From NCBI GenBank assembly GCA_963969395.1, contig OZ017797.1:39122001-39186000 (forward strand): a stretch of DNA of 64,000 bases, read 5' to 3'. Origin of the DNA: Pseudoscleropodium purum (Eukaryota; Streptophyta; Bryopsida; Hypnales; Brachytheciaceae). Position numbers and translations under genes: made by a program. Numbering within the stretch: the first letter of the stretch is position 1; every line of letters starts with the position of its first letter. This document shows positions 12,771 through 24,869 of the stretch, one piece after another. The notes beneath the pieces are model-generated. The model worked only from the letters and a program-made list of their open reading frames with translations. It was not told the origin of the DNA and ran no database searches.

Positions 12771-12778
12771 TAATTGCT

Positions 12779-13163
12779 TGAGGTGGAGGCACCAATAACC
12801 AACCACGTCCAATATCCAACCTCAAGGGTGTGCTATTTCCAACCTTAGCCAAATCTCAAACTTGAAATTTGTTTTTTTTGTTCCTTTTCAAGGTTGGATT
12901 TAATAAGGTTATAGCACATTACCTAAAGTAGAGAGCAAGATAGTATTGTCTTGAAAGATCAAAATTGGAAGACTCCAGACATGACTTATGAATTAAGAGT
13001 TCTTTTGCCTCCCCAAATGCATTGTAATTTCATTTTTCTAAACCAAAATCTGAAAATTCAGCAATCCCCATATTTTCCTTATCTTTTGACATGGGAAAAA
13101 TCCCCACCAACTCATTCTGCTCCCATATCGCTTAAATGATTGATTATTGGTGCCTCCCACCTT
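12779..13163. mobile_element. MITE with AGGTGGAGGCACCAATAACC ends, copy 1
   Basis: The left end (from 12,779) and the reverse of the right end (to 13,163) share AGGTGG(G)AGGCACCAATAAYCAA. A related element with the same end consensus lies at 20,026-20,455. No coding capacity. Confidence 0.75.
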
Positions 13164-13710
13164 GTGTGGTTGGAAAGGGGTTGTTTCCCCTTGGTTGCAA
13201 AATGGTAGCAAAACGAGTGAGGCTTGAAATCCATGGTCATGGGCCCAATCCTTCCGGCCTGTACAAAATATGGAAACGTCATTTGTATGATCCAGCGAAA
13301 CAGGTGGCATTTGTCCACTTTGTTGAAATTCTGTCCGCTGACAACAGGCAGGACAGATTTAAAAGACCTCATCCAGTCCAGCACCGAACTGAAGGTGTTT
13401 ATTTGGACAAAAAAATAATAATAAAGTTGTTATGTAATTTCAGTCAATCCTTCCGAGATTGTACAATCGGGGGCACAGAAGTCAAACACTTGTCTGAGCT
13501 CACAGGAGTCCCCCTCTCATGATGACTGAAGGCCGGGGGAGCGCAAGGAGAAGGTGGGAGTCATTTAGTTTGGTGCTTCCGGTCACCCTCACTTGTAGTT
13601 TCTCGCTCCACCTTCTTTCATTTGTACAAACTTTGATGATCTTTATTGCTCACATTTGCTCAACTTATTTCATTTTTGGTAGATGCTCCTTCTTGCTCAC
13701 TTTCTAATTG
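13164..13710. other. higher-complexity intergenic stretch, no assignable gene
   Basis: This ~500-bp stretch is clearly less AT-rich than its surroundings and has open frames on both strands (13,136-13,522 +, 13,112-13,384 -). None starts convincingly, matches a domain I know, or has a partner exon. It may be a gene relic or part of a larger mobile element. Confidence 0.4.
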
Positions 13711-16025
13711 GGGCTTCTTTTTTTTCCAAAAACTACTAATTGTACTAGAAAAATAATAATTTGGCTAAAAAAAAATGACAAACTGTGAAGCTTTTTTGTT
13801 AGAAAATTTTAGAATTAAAAAAAAATCTTGGATTAAATCATCAAATTGTGGATGAAAACATATTTACGGATGTGTCATATGTGCTAATGTGATATTTTCT
13901 ATTCAATATGAAATTTGGAGCATTACTATTAATACCTTTTTATATTGCCACTTTGGCACTTTATAAAAAAATGAAAAAAATGCATTCATTCTAAAGACTT
14001 TGAAGGGAAGTGATGATGTCATGTAGTAACTTAATTTATTTTGTATTACTAATATACGATTGATGAGCAAGCTAACATTTGCAAATTTTGAATGGTTTGA
14101 CAATATTTTGAACTAGACAAAAAATAGTTTGAAAAATACTATAAAATATACAATACTTTAGCATCATCCTACTCAAAATAAAACAAGAAAAAAATAAAAT
14201 AATTTGAAAATATATTTAATTATATAATTTAATATATGTTTTCGGAAAATTATATAATAAAAAATGAAATGAAAAATGTAATCACATTATGGATGAAGAT
14301 TATAATGCTTTTGCATGTGCTCTCTTAGTAATGCTACTCGAGGTGAGCAAGTGGTAAATTGAAGGGCCAAAGTTACTTCAAGACATATGGCAAAGCTAAC
14401 TAGTTCTTCTACATTGTTGTGACTTACTTTCATTCACTTTTGCTCATTCTTTACAAAAGGTAAGAAGTTTGTAATAGTAAGAAATTCATTAGATTTGCTT
14501 CCACTCACAAAGTGTAAATAATCTTTGAGTAACATATATATCTAGTATATTATTCAATGTAGAGTCCAATTGTGGAAAAATAATCATTAAGAAGAAAAAA
14601 CCTAGTGTCAATGCCAAGACAATACAATAGCTATATAGATTGTACTTAGTGAAATGTTAATTGTCATATAGATGTATTGCATCCTTGCTTGTAGGGCAAT
14701 TTTAACTCATGAGCAACATTCATATACAAGGAAGGTAAGCCAAGGTAGAATAAAAAAAAATTCTTGAAAAAGAGCATCGTCTTGTTGCTTGCCGAAAATT
14801 TGTTTGGTCCAAGCATGCAAAAGTAAATAATAAATAATGCTTTGACTTTGCACTCTAAAAAGTGCTTGGCAAGCCATATTCACTATATATGTGTGTCCAA
14901 TAGGTTGAAATATTCCCTCCAAAAAATGCAAAAAATACTTTTGTCAACAATTTTTTCAAAACCAAGCCCCAAAAGCTTGACCTATCATTTTAAAAATTAA
15001 CAAAAATGAATCCAATTTTTTGAATGGAATGTGCTAAATCTTCCATATAAGTCTTTCCATTAGGTTACAACCATTAGATAGTCCAAAAAATAATATATCA
15101 AAATCAAGCAGTTTTTAAATGTCATGAAAATAAATTAAACATTCATCCAAGTTGTTTTTGCAATTTTTTAATGGTTGTTGCTATTTTCATTTAAGGTTAT
15201 TGCATTTATCTAAATCCTTATCTTGACCTCCAAACCCTAAATTCTTTATCTTTTTCTTTAATTACTAAATCCTAAACTCTATATTGATGTCTCTTACCTT
15301 CAAATTCTAAACTTTCTTTCTCTTTTGGGGGGGACAAACTAACTCACTTATTTCTCCAAAATTTCCCTTTTGAATTATTATTTTTGGATTATTTGAGCTA
15401 CTAAGAAGCTACAATACCAATTCATATGGAGTAGACATTTTACATATAGAGATGATGATATCATTGCTACAAGGACTATTCATTTCTAATGCCCATTCTC
15501 AACATTGCAAATCATCAACAAAATATTAAAAGATTTATGTATAGAACAAAGACATAGTGACATGAAAGTCCAAATAAAGTAATTACACCTAAAAGAGGGT
15601 TCTAAATTCCTTTAGAGTGTATTTTATAGAGATTATACAAATAAACTATCAATTTTCAAAGTGCCAAAAATAAATTTTCTAAAAATTGAACCTAGACTCT
15701 TATGAATAGTGGGAGTATATTTAAGGCAAAAAATTATAGGTGCCAATTTTAGATATTGTTACTTTAAATTTGATTAAAAAAATACACATATAATTTATGT
15801 GCTTAGTGCTTAGTAGTAATGTAGCTATTTTACTTGTTATTGAACGAAAAACAACTATCAAAGTCAATGAAATATTAGTGCTTAGAAAGTCACCAATCCT
15901 ACTATTCATCATAGACAATACTACAAATTGTGCCATTCAATATTAAAGCACAACAAGTCAAGATTGACTATGGTTCCACTTTAGGAAAGTTGAAAATATT
16001 TAAGTTTTATAAAAAGGCCTCAAAA
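13711..16025. other. AT-rich intergenic, no gene seen
   Basis: Nothing recognised on either strand. Confidence 0.55.
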
Positions 16026-16177
16026 CACTATTACAAAAGAAGTGTTCAAGTACCAAGCAATGGTGTAAGATGTGATCCCAAAGGCCTATAAGGGCACTAT
16101 CTTGGTGCATGTATGGGCCTTTAGCATAACATTCTCACACTATTCTTTGGTACTCAAACACCTCTTTTCTACTAGTC
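16026..16177. mobile_element. 152-bp CACTA-type MITE
   Basis: It starts CACTATTACAAAAGAAGTG and ends with the reverse of GACTAGTAGAAAAGAGGTG. The inverted similarity runs for about 44 bp. Size and inner sequence (a CTTGGTGC..TATGG core) match the 153-bp element at 21,972. The family is defined by the CACTAGTAGAAAA end also found at 23,859. The last base of the right end has changed from G to C, and the target duplication is not clear. Confidence 0.75.
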
Positions 16178-18327
16178 CAACATCATTTGCATGGGAATAA
16201 AAATCATGCCACCTAAAGCAAAAATAGTTAAATCTATGTAGGAGGGAATAAAACAAAAACTCAAAATGATTTCCTTCTCCTTATAGAATATACTCACATT
16301 CAAAAGGAATGCTTTTATTCATTCTATTTGAATGAGTGATTTGAAGAATATAAAGAGTCTTGTTTTCTAGGAAATTAAAGTTTTCTATTGATAAAATAAA
16401 ATTTTGGGATTTGTTTTCAAAGATCATAAGAATTAACTTAAACTTTCATTTGGCCAAGGGAACGTCAATCTTTTATAGATCAATTTGAAGTGGCCTAAGA
16501 TTAAACTACCACTGTTTATCTTTTGTGTAGGAAAACTTGCCCCCTCTTTCTCAAGTTAATTGCCAATCTTCCCTTCCATTTTTTTTATAGTTGTGTTAAT
16601 TTCTTGATTCATGCTAGTGTCTATTATAGACCAAAATTGTTGACTGAATCATCAACACTTAAATAAAAGCAAATTATTACATTTATTTTTATAATTATAA
16701 GAAAATCTAGTTGTGCTACATAATATTGTGATTAACTACAAGAGGACCAAGTAAGTTTTTGTGTTAATGAAAGCTATTCAAATGGCTCACAAATATTGTT
16801 TTGTTTTTAAAAAAAATCACGTTTATTCTTTATATTTTAGTATTATAAAAAATTAAATTAAAGGTATGTACTTCTTAATTTTATATACTTATTCTTGTTT
16901 GGATTGATAATTTTTAATTCTGTATTAATTTAAACATATTAACAATTTTGTATTTTCTACTTAGTATTCTTTATTAGAATAACTTTGAAATTTCTTTTAT
17001 TGAATCTCTCTACATTCCCTCTCATTTTGTTTCTTCAAATTAATATTTGTAGGACCTACAAGTGTTTTCATAATTTTAAAAAAAGACAAAACTTAACAAT
17101 TTGAGAAGAGTCTTTAAAAGTTGCTTAAAAAAATTCAAGCATGACAATCTTTAAATTGGTGAGGTCTTTATAGTTTATAAAATAAACTATAGGCTTACTA
17201 TAAAATAACAAAATAATCAAGTTTTAGTATTGTTTTAGAAAATGGTAATTGAGATAGATTTTAGCCAAAATAAATTAAAAAGCTTTAATTAGAGACTATT
17301 GTAAATGCATACATGCATAAGATAATTGTATGAATTAGCATTCCATATCCAAATAGAATCCTATACACAATCACATCCCTTATCTACATAAATAACATTT
17401 CAACCCAAAATGTAGAGGTGAAGTAGATAGGAGATTAAATTAGACACTTGCACTCAAAGAATAGATGCTTTGGGATATACTTACCTTAGTCATAACTTTG
17501 TTATATAACTAATATTAACCTTATTCAATGTGAAAATAAAGTAAGTAGGCTTAAATTTGACTTTGTAACATATTTTAAATATTTCCTTCCAAATATGAGA
17601 ATCTAAGGTTAATTTTGGATGTAAATAATTCATGTCCAAGTAATCTAAAGTCCTCTTTAATTACCAATAGCACTTAACAAAATCTAAAACAATTTAATTG
17701 CAAGAATCGTGTTCAAATACTTAGTATATGAACAATTATAGTTTAGTTAGATTAGTTAGTTTTAGGTTCTTTATTTGAACTTCATAGTTGATTTTGAAAA
17801 CCAACAAAAGTTTTCAATTGTAATTAATAGGAGTTGAAGCAATATGTACTTCACCAAGTGTTTAAAATCACCAAAAAAATCAATATGTACTTAGTTAGGG
17901 GTCTCAATGATTTTTCAACTCTTACAAGTATTCATTGACATTTGTAAAATTTTGAAACTAATTTTCCTAACATTTATTAGATTTGTTGAAGTATTTATAA
18001 CAAATATTTTGATGTCAAGAGTTGTATAGAGAAAAAACAAACTATGTCAATGTATGAGTTGTATCTTAAATATACAAGTGTCACCATTAGAGGAGAGGTC
18101 CGAAAGCATAAAGCTACAAGTTATAAATACTAATTACATTTGAACATAATTAATATTATTAAACACAATATAGTTTAATTAAATCTTATTTGTAATTGGA
18201 AGAGGATTTCACACACTTTAGCATGCATTTTTAGACATGATATAAATAATTTATGAATTTTTAAAGTATTATCTTTAGGTATACCAAACAACAACGATAG
18301 ACTCTTGTAGATTTTCATGTTTAGATT
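16178..18327. other. AT-rich intergenic, no gene seen
   Basis: Nothing recognised. A single CATTAGAGGA string near 18,088 lacks a partner end. Confidence 0.55.
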
Positions 18328-18568
18328 GCATACATCCAAGGTTGACAAATCAGTACGTCCGCCCCAAAATAGCGTCCGTAACCCGGATGTCCGTCCTCAC
18401 GGACGCAGCGTCCCTCCCGCCATCGGAAGGCGGACAGACGGGGCAGACGGGGCGGTCCCGGCGGACGTTGCGTCCCCCGGGACCGCGAATGTCAGCAGAC
18501 GTTGTGGACACAACGTCCGCGTCTGGACATCCCAGACGTCCGACCGTCCTGTCAACCCTGCATACATC
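18328..18568. mobile_element. GC-rich Mutator-like MITE with 9-bp target duplication
   Basis: The element (about 18,338-18,559) is bracketed by direct copies of GCATACATC at 18,328-18,336 and 18,560-18,568. A 9-bp target duplication is typical of Mutator-like elements. The ends are AAGGTTGACA and, inverted, AGGGTTGACA. The interior is packed with GGACG/CGTCC strings and about 29 CpG in 222 bp, in sharp contrast to the AT-rich flanks. No transposase is encoded. The overlapping frames on both strands are artefacts of its composition. Confidence 0.85.
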
Positions 18569-18974
18569 ATGTGTTGTCAATATTCAACTAAGAAAAATTG
18601 ACATTGTTAAATCCAAATATAGGTGTCACATTTTAAGCAATATTGATAATGAGATTACTTACCTTAATGTGAAAGCATGGTTCTTGAGGCTCATTTAGGT
18701 AAGTTGAAAACACCCAAAATAAGCAAAATAAGCAACTCAGTATAGTTGGAGACACCTTAAATTTTTTTTTGGTAGTATTAGCAATTGAAATTCATGAATT
18801 TTTAATTTAAAAAAAAATAGAGGTTTTAGATGAGACATGTAATTATTATGAATTTTCAAAGCAAAATCTTCCTAGGCCTTTGAAACCATCACATAGCTTG
18901 GTCATAAAACCAAAATATAGGGAATCAGCAATCAACCAAACACAATTAAACAAGGGAACAAATTAATGGCACTT
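18569..18974. other. AT-rich intergenic, nothing seen
   Basis: No feature recognised. Confidence 0.6.
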
Positions 18975-19372
18975 TGGGGGGGACACTCTCCATGGACATT
19001 TCATTATGAGGCCTGGGTACAAGGACAATTTTGGATGTTTTCACCTTCCCAAGACTTCATAATTAAAACGGATAAGGCTTTTCAATTTGATTTGTCACAA
19101 GTTGGTTACAAACCTTAGAATATCTTTAATAGGTGTAGTTACCTTACTAGTTGTCTCCACATAGTATTACAACAAACCTGAAGAGTACTTTCGGGGACAC
19201 TTCCAATGAAAGTCTACTTGCCAAGAATGGATACAAGGACAATTTTGGCTGTTTTCACGTTACCAAGACTTTGTAATCAAAACAGATAAGGCTCTTTGAT
19301 TTGTTACAAGTTGGTTACAAACCTTGAAAATATCCTTACTGGTTGTCTCCAAGTAGCATTACAACAAAAACC
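18975..19372. repeat. tandem duplication, ~214-bp unit
   Basis: Two adjacent units share GGGGACAC, ACAAGGACAATTTTGG, GTTTTCAC, AAAACRGATAAGGCT, CAAGTTGGTTACAAACCTT and a TTGTCTCCA..TAG.ATTACAACAAA block. The offset between AAGGAC landmarks is 214 bp (19,021 and 19,235). Confidence 0.8.
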
Positions 19373-19734
19373 GAATAGCAAAAAACAAACGACCAAACCT
19401 TCAAAGTTGGGGCTCAACGAAGCTTTGCATATGCTGTGGGAGACAAGTTTGAGCAGCTGGTTTGACGTGTTCGCGAGTACGTCTAGAAACACAACTGCTG
19501 CGCATTTTTGAGAATTTACACACCGTCCTGCATTGAAGGGTTTCGGTTTACAGGGACAGCCGATGCTCACCTCCAAGTCTTTGGCTGCCATTGGGAATAG
19601 CTGTGTTGACTGGAGGTCACATCAGATTTTAGAGACAAAAGGTAAGTCCGGCTATGTCACGGCGATGACTCCATAATAATAGAAAGCAGGTCTTGGAGCA
19701 TCAAGTAAGGGAGCGGACCCATTTCCGGCCACTT
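19373..19734. other. higher-complexity stretch with an ATG-started minus-strand frame
   Basis: On the minus strand a frame starts at a true ATG (19,589-19,591) and stays open for 95 codons. Its last part runs into the tandem duplication. It is Cys-containing (for example IGCPCKPKP near its start) but matches no family I know and has no visible promoter or partner exon. I do not call it a gene. Confidence 0.35.
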
Positions 19735-20023
19735 AAGCAATTTTTGCATAACGAGAGCATTGTTTTCTTGAGTAGAGAAATTTTCCCATCTTCAGAAATA
19801 GAGTTTAGAAGGATTCCATATTTTTTCAGAATTTTATTTTTCAGAATTTTATTACTATAAATTTTTTAGTTGAAGATTTTGTTTGGCATACTCTTGTCAT
19901 ATAGGTCTTTCTATTTCCAACCATAGGTTGACTGCAAAATCAACCAAGACTGCAGCCAATCGTAATGCGCAACAACCACATTGGAAATTGTGCCATCATT
20001 AATCTCTTGTTGATTGGAAACAA
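19735..20023 (-). repeat. dispersed repeat family B, copy 2 (inverted)
   Basis: Reverse complement of 12,440-12,770, diverged but alignable along most of its length. It directly abuts the MITE at 20,026. Confidence 0.7.
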
Positions 20024-20025
20024 GT

Positions 20026-20455
20026 AAGGTAGAAGCACCAATAGCCAATCAAATAAGTCATTTTGAAGTGGATGGTGAGCAATAGGAGGTGGTAGAATTT
20101 TTTTCCATGTACGAAGATAGGAAATATAGGGATTGTGAATTTTTCACAATTTCATTCCCCAAATTGAAATTACTGTGAATTTTGGGAGTCATAAAGTGCA
20201 TTTTACTAGTAGCCAATGTCTAGAGTCATTCAATTCTGATCATAGCTAAATTACTTTCCTATTTGCTACTTCATGCTTTTTTGGTCACTCACTACTTTGA
20301 GACACAAGTCATAACATTATTAGTCCCAATACTGAAAAGGACCAAAAAAAACACATTCCAAGCTTTAGTTGGAAATTTATTCTAGTTTCGGTTGGAAATA
20401 GGTGCGCCCTACATGTTGGTTATTGGCTATGGTTGACAATTGGTGCTTCTACCTT
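20026..20455. mobile_element. MITE with AAGGTAGAAGCACCAAT ends, copy 2
   Basis: The left end AAGGTAGAAGCACCAATAG and the reverse of the right end share AAGGTAGAAGCACCAAT, followed by a short gap and AGCCAAT. It belongs to the same family as 12,779-13,163. No coding capacity. Confidence 0.75.
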
Positions 20456-20499
20456 AATCAATTGAGAATGGTTCATGCTAAATCTTGTAACATTGTTGA

Positions 20500-20720
20500 A
20501 GACCCTTAGTGTTTGATGAATGACAAAATCCTTTTGTGTAAGATGGAAAAGTAGACATTCATATTTGGAATTTTGTGCAAAAAGGGAAGGTCTTACATAG
20601 TTATTTGACCTCCAATGAGTACTTGGAGGATTTTTTTTAAGTAGATGATTTTTAGTGTATATGAAAGGATGATTTCCACAATGACCAATCCATCCTTATA
20701 AGGTTAAATTATCTAAATTG
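20500..20720 (+). repeat. dispersed repeat family C, copy 1
   Basis: Matches 51,420-51,640 in the same orientation. Landmarks are TGATGAATGACAAAA, TTTTGTGTA, GGAATTTTGT, CCAATGAGT and GGATGATTTCCA. Origin unknown. Confidence 0.7.
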
Positions 20721-21971
20721 TTTGATTTAGTTGAAAGTTAGTCAAAAAGGAATCATATCTAGTTTTTTTATCATGCATATTTTGGACATTATCTCTCTCT
20801 CTCTCTCTAAGTGTTGAAAGTAGGTATGCTCTAAACCGACCCATAGTTCTAGTGAATAGTAGTTGCATATTGTAGGCTAGAATTTATAGTGTTGATTGGA
20901 GATTAAGATCACAATTAATTAGAAGAAATCACCTTAGAATTAGTGTAAATAACTCAAATGGACACTATTACACTTAGATAGCAACTTTGGTTGAAACTAT
21001 GTCTAAAAATAAATGCCAAAATTTTCAATAAGAGTGCCACATAGTCATAACATTGATTCTCACACAAATTAGGAAATTATGCAAATTTTTCAAATTCACA
21101 AACATTGTAGTTCATAGTATTTTAGATAAAATAATTAAAATATGGTCCATACTATTTTCATACTATCTCAGATAGTACAATTGTCATCTAATCTTCATCT
21201 ACATTTGTCTATATTCCATCCACTTTCATCCACTTTTAACCTCAGTTTCATCTATATTAGGATTTATGAGGCAATACTAGAAGCTGAGCATGATTTCATC
21301 CAAGCATTCACTTTAATAATACTTGCTTCATTCAACATACTCAAATTAGTATAAAGGAATTTTGTACTATTTAAATTCTTGCATTAATTCATTCTAACAT
21401 GGAAAAAATAAATTGCAATATTTTTAACACTTAGAGCAATTTCAATAATCACTTACACTAACTTTTTGTATTTTCTAATTTTGAAGAATTTGAAAAAAGA
21501 AACATTAGCCCAAAGTACCTAAGTGACCACAATATAGTTATTGAAAAATTTAAGAAGATAAATTAACAAGGAAAAAAGATACAATTTGAATGGTTTTGGT
21601 ATCATTTGGTAGGTATTTCATTGAATCTACTTTCTCATCTAATGGATTGATAAATAGAAAATATCCTTATTCTTTGGATAACTTCAAAGTAATAGCAAAA
21701 AGTGGAATTTTTTTACATATACTGTGATTTTCCACTCTATTTTTTCAGGATGAAATGAAATATATGGATGTATTTGCCAAAATTAATCTTTCTCATTAAA
21801 GTAACTCACATAATCCAAATGGATGAATATTCTAAAATCACATAAATATGAGTTTAGTTATGCTCTTGACTACAACTAGGGTAAAATCTAACTTGATTTC
21901 ATATACAAAACTCCAAATCCCTTGTCACCCCCCCAATTCAAAGAATTAGTTATTTACTATGGATGGTAGTA
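20721..21971. other. AT-rich intergenic with a short (TC)n tract
   Basis: A TC microsatellite lies near 20,791-20,809. No gene seen. Confidence 0.6.
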
Positions 21972-22124
21972 CACTAGTAGAAAGAAGGTCTTAGAGTAGT
22001 AAGCTAGAATACAAATGCATGGTGACCAAAGTCCACAATGACACTAACTTGGTGCCAATATGGACTTAGAGAACTGTGCTTTTGCATAGTAACCTAATGG
22101 TCCAAGACCTCTTTTCTACTCGTG
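21972..22124. mobile_element. 153-bp CACTA-type MITE
   Basis: It starts CACTAGTAGAAAGAAGGTCTT and ends with the reverse of CACGAGTAGAAAAGAGGTCTT. Length and core match 16,026-16,177. The flanks have no intact 3-bp duplication. Confidence 0.8.
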
Positions 22125-22449
22125 ATTACAATTTGGAGAATTTGAATTTGAATTCGGAATCAAAGACTTTGAATGAACTACGAGAGGTTAAGAAATACAA
22201 AATCAATCCCTTAGCACTTGAATTCTTTCATAAATTTTTGCATAATTTTCCTTATATCTTTATAAATATATGTTATATACCTCAATTTCATCAAATTCAT
22301 TATATAAAAAGTGTGGTGTTTTAAAAGTCAAACATTGATTTGGATAAATGAGAAGTTTTGTGATAAAAAAAAGCCCCTCTAACCTTTCCATTCACCATCT
22401 AATTTTGGGGTGTTAGAAGGCTTAGGGTTAACCACCTACAAAATTTTAT
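22125..22449. other. AT-rich intergenic, nothing seen
   Basis: The frame that begins inside the CACTA element at 22,076 runs through here and has no coding character. Confidence 0.55.
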
Positions 22450-22694
22450 GCATGATGTTAAATCCTCCATTTGAAGTGGATCCAATAGTCTGAATCTATT
22501 CTAGGGAAAACGATAATTTTTAAAAAGTTTTAAATTCATATTTGCAATTAGAGACTCCAAATTAGGTAGGAGAAGTTTAGAAATATCCTAGACAAGGCTT
22601 TAAAATAGGGGGCTTTTTTTTTTAACTTTTATCCCCGAGAAACCCCAAAACTACCCAGCTGGACCTACTTCAAATGGAGGATTTAACATCCTGC
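22450..22694. mobile_element. MITE with 34-bp terminal inverted repeats
   Basis: Positions 22,450-22,483 and the reverse of 22,661-22,694 match at 31 of 34 bases, with the shared core GATGTTAAATCCTCCATTTG. Both flanks carry an ATTTT string that may be a remnant of the target duplication. No second copy was noticed in the window. Confidence 0.8.
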
Positions 22695-23858
22695 GATTTT
22701 TACATTCATCCATCGAGATAAAAACATTGACTTTTTTACCCCCTGGGTCCACAAAGTCCAGATGTCTCTAATGAGACCTGCCTGCCCGTGGACTGACACT
22801 TCCGAAGTCCCCCCCCCCAAAAGAAAAGTAGTTCTTGAGAGACTTCCCCCTGTCTTCCGTTTCCTCTTGGAGGCTTCCTGTCTTTGCTGTCGGCATCGCC
22901 TCAGTAGTGTTGGCCACGCCCTTGACGAGCTGTCGAGGGGCCAGCCTTTCTTGAAAGGAGCCTGGTGAAAAAATCTAGAGCATCCACCCACTTGTTCCAT
23001 CAAAAATATAATATCCAAAAATATGATGAAAATCTGTAATAGAGCATTTTTTCTTTTCTTTTCCAATCATTTTGGAGAAATGGTGAGATATTTTTATTCA
23101 TGCAATAAGTATTGACTGATACTCGGTGATATCTAAAATAAAACACACATAAAACCGTTTGTTTAAGGAACTTGGCATATTTGGAGGAATTTTTTCTTAA
23201 AAATAATATTTTGTAGTATAAGCAAGTGAAAATCATGGATACTAAAAAAAAAATTACATTTTTTGGATGTTGTATGTAATTTCTATGATTTTTCAAAGTT
23301 GCAGGTCTCTGGACTATTGGATCTATCCTGTAGGTGCACTCAAATCTGAACCTTGCAAAAATTAACTCTTAACAAATTAGAATTCATAATGTAGCTTTCA
23401 AATGCGTCAGCTAATAAGAATCAAACATTTGGAAGACACATTCATGTAAATGGAGGGACGCTTTAATGGCACTCTACTGGACAAAGAATAGGGACGGGGA
23501 CAAGAATGGGTGTTTTCATTTTATATCACAATTAGGTGGTACTAAGGTAAAATTTGGCTAAAATATAGTCGTAATCTCGTTATTTTGATAAATAAATAAA
23601 TAAAAATTCCTTTACAAAAAATAGCCAAAGTCTTTTGGTTGTAGTCAATAGTCAAAAAATTGTGCATAAAAAATTTAGTGCAATAGAGTTTGGGTCAATC
23701 CAAGTAGCATGGTTGGGGGACAAGAAAATAAATAAGCTTAGCATTGAGGGTAGAGTAGGGGTTTGTAAGAGTGAAGGCACATTTATAATTTGAATATTGC
23801 CTCAATTTAGTTTTATTAGAAAATAATTTGAACTTTTTTGAAGGTTAGTATAAATTAA
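22695..23858. other. intergenic; GC-richer patch at 22,700-22,980, no gene assigned
   Basis: The patch next to the MITE has open frames on both strands (22,683-23,066 - and 22,762-22,968 +) and a C run. It looks like foreign or younger DNA, but no domain, start context or splice partner supports a gene. The remainder is AT-rich. Confidence 0.45.
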
Positions 23859-24866
23859 CACTAGTAGAAAAAAGGTATTGGAGCGTGAAGTTATAGTGCA
23901 AGAGTATGGTCCCAGATGATTACATAGACACTTACTTTAGTGCATGTACTGATGGACTAGGGTATTTGTACACTATTGAAGTGTACTAATTTTTCATCAC
24001 AATGCATTATTATGCACTATTTTAAGAACTTTGAAGATTCATACTATTATATGCATGTTAAAAAAGTATAGTAAGAGTTTATTTAATTTTGAATTGATAT
24101 ACTATTTAAAGTGTAAATAGGTCTAAAAGACATAATGATGCTCATCCATATAGCTTTGAGTAGTCAATATACACTTATTTTAGCCACTTTATCTTTCTTT
24201 GTGAATTTTTGTGATTTTTGTCTAGTGAGATCTAATTTCAGTTATTTATAGGATGAAAATGATGACCATCGTAATAAACTAAGAGAGGGTTCAACTTCAT
24301 GGGTGTTGAATGAAAAGTTGTTATCAAATTATATTAAAAAAATCAATGAAAAAATCTCTATATGGTATAAATAAGGAAATTTATACTAAAAGTGTGCTTT
24401 ATTGCATTGTAGTGTAGAGATTTAATTCAAAAATCTCATTGACAACACTTGAAAAAATTGGAGTTTTTTAAAAAAGATATTGGATTTCACAAAGGGATTG
24501 TATTTTTCATATCAATACTATTTTAGGATTTTTTCACATTTTTATAATTAACTTTTGATGCTCAAATCTTGAATTGACTTTTAAGAATTTTAAAATGCAT
24601 ATTTTTCATGTTTTTGTTTTTGAATATAGATTTTATACAAATTATGAGATATAAAAATTCTCTAAATTTTAATAAAGATCATAAATTAGTTGTAGCAAAA
24701 TGGAGTAGATTTTTTTAGGGCAAAGTTTGGTGCAAAGATATGTTTGTTGGGATGAAACTTGTGCAAATTGGGTGCTTCATGTACATGATGGTACATGTTG
24801 GAAAATTGATACAACATAGTGTATCATTACCCATCGTAGTGCCCCAAGACTAGTTTTCTACTAGTG
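23859..24866. mobile_element. nonautonomous CACTA transposon, 1,008 bp, 3-bp target duplication
   Basis: The element begins CACTAGTAGAAAA and ends with its exact reverse complement. It is flanked by direct TAA copies at 23,856-23,858 and 24,867-24,869. CACTA ends plus a 3-bp target duplication are the hallmark of the CACTA (En/Spm) superfamily. Sub-terminal motifs such as ATAGTG and GGTGC recur inside. No transposase frame remains. It is the likely longer relative of the ~152-bp derivatives at 16,026 and 21,972. Confidence 0.92.
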
Positions 24867-24869
24867 TAA

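Noticed and set aside
13136..13522. 128-codon plus-strand frame
   Set aside because: No ATG-supported start outside the MITE end, no domain and no partner exon. Kept only as an unexplained stretch.
18084..18100. CATTAGAGGA string like the end of the 6-kb and 36-kb MITEs
   Set aside because: No matching inverted end within several hundred bases.
18317..18698. Overlapping frames on both strands in a GC-rich patch
   Set aside because: They lie within a MITE with terminal repeats and a target duplication; the lack of stops reflects GC content.
19304..19591. 95-codon minus-strand frame with a real ATG and several Cys
   Set aside because: Its 3' part is repeat sequence and no family or expression signal supports it. 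Mentioned in the feature list as a possibility only.
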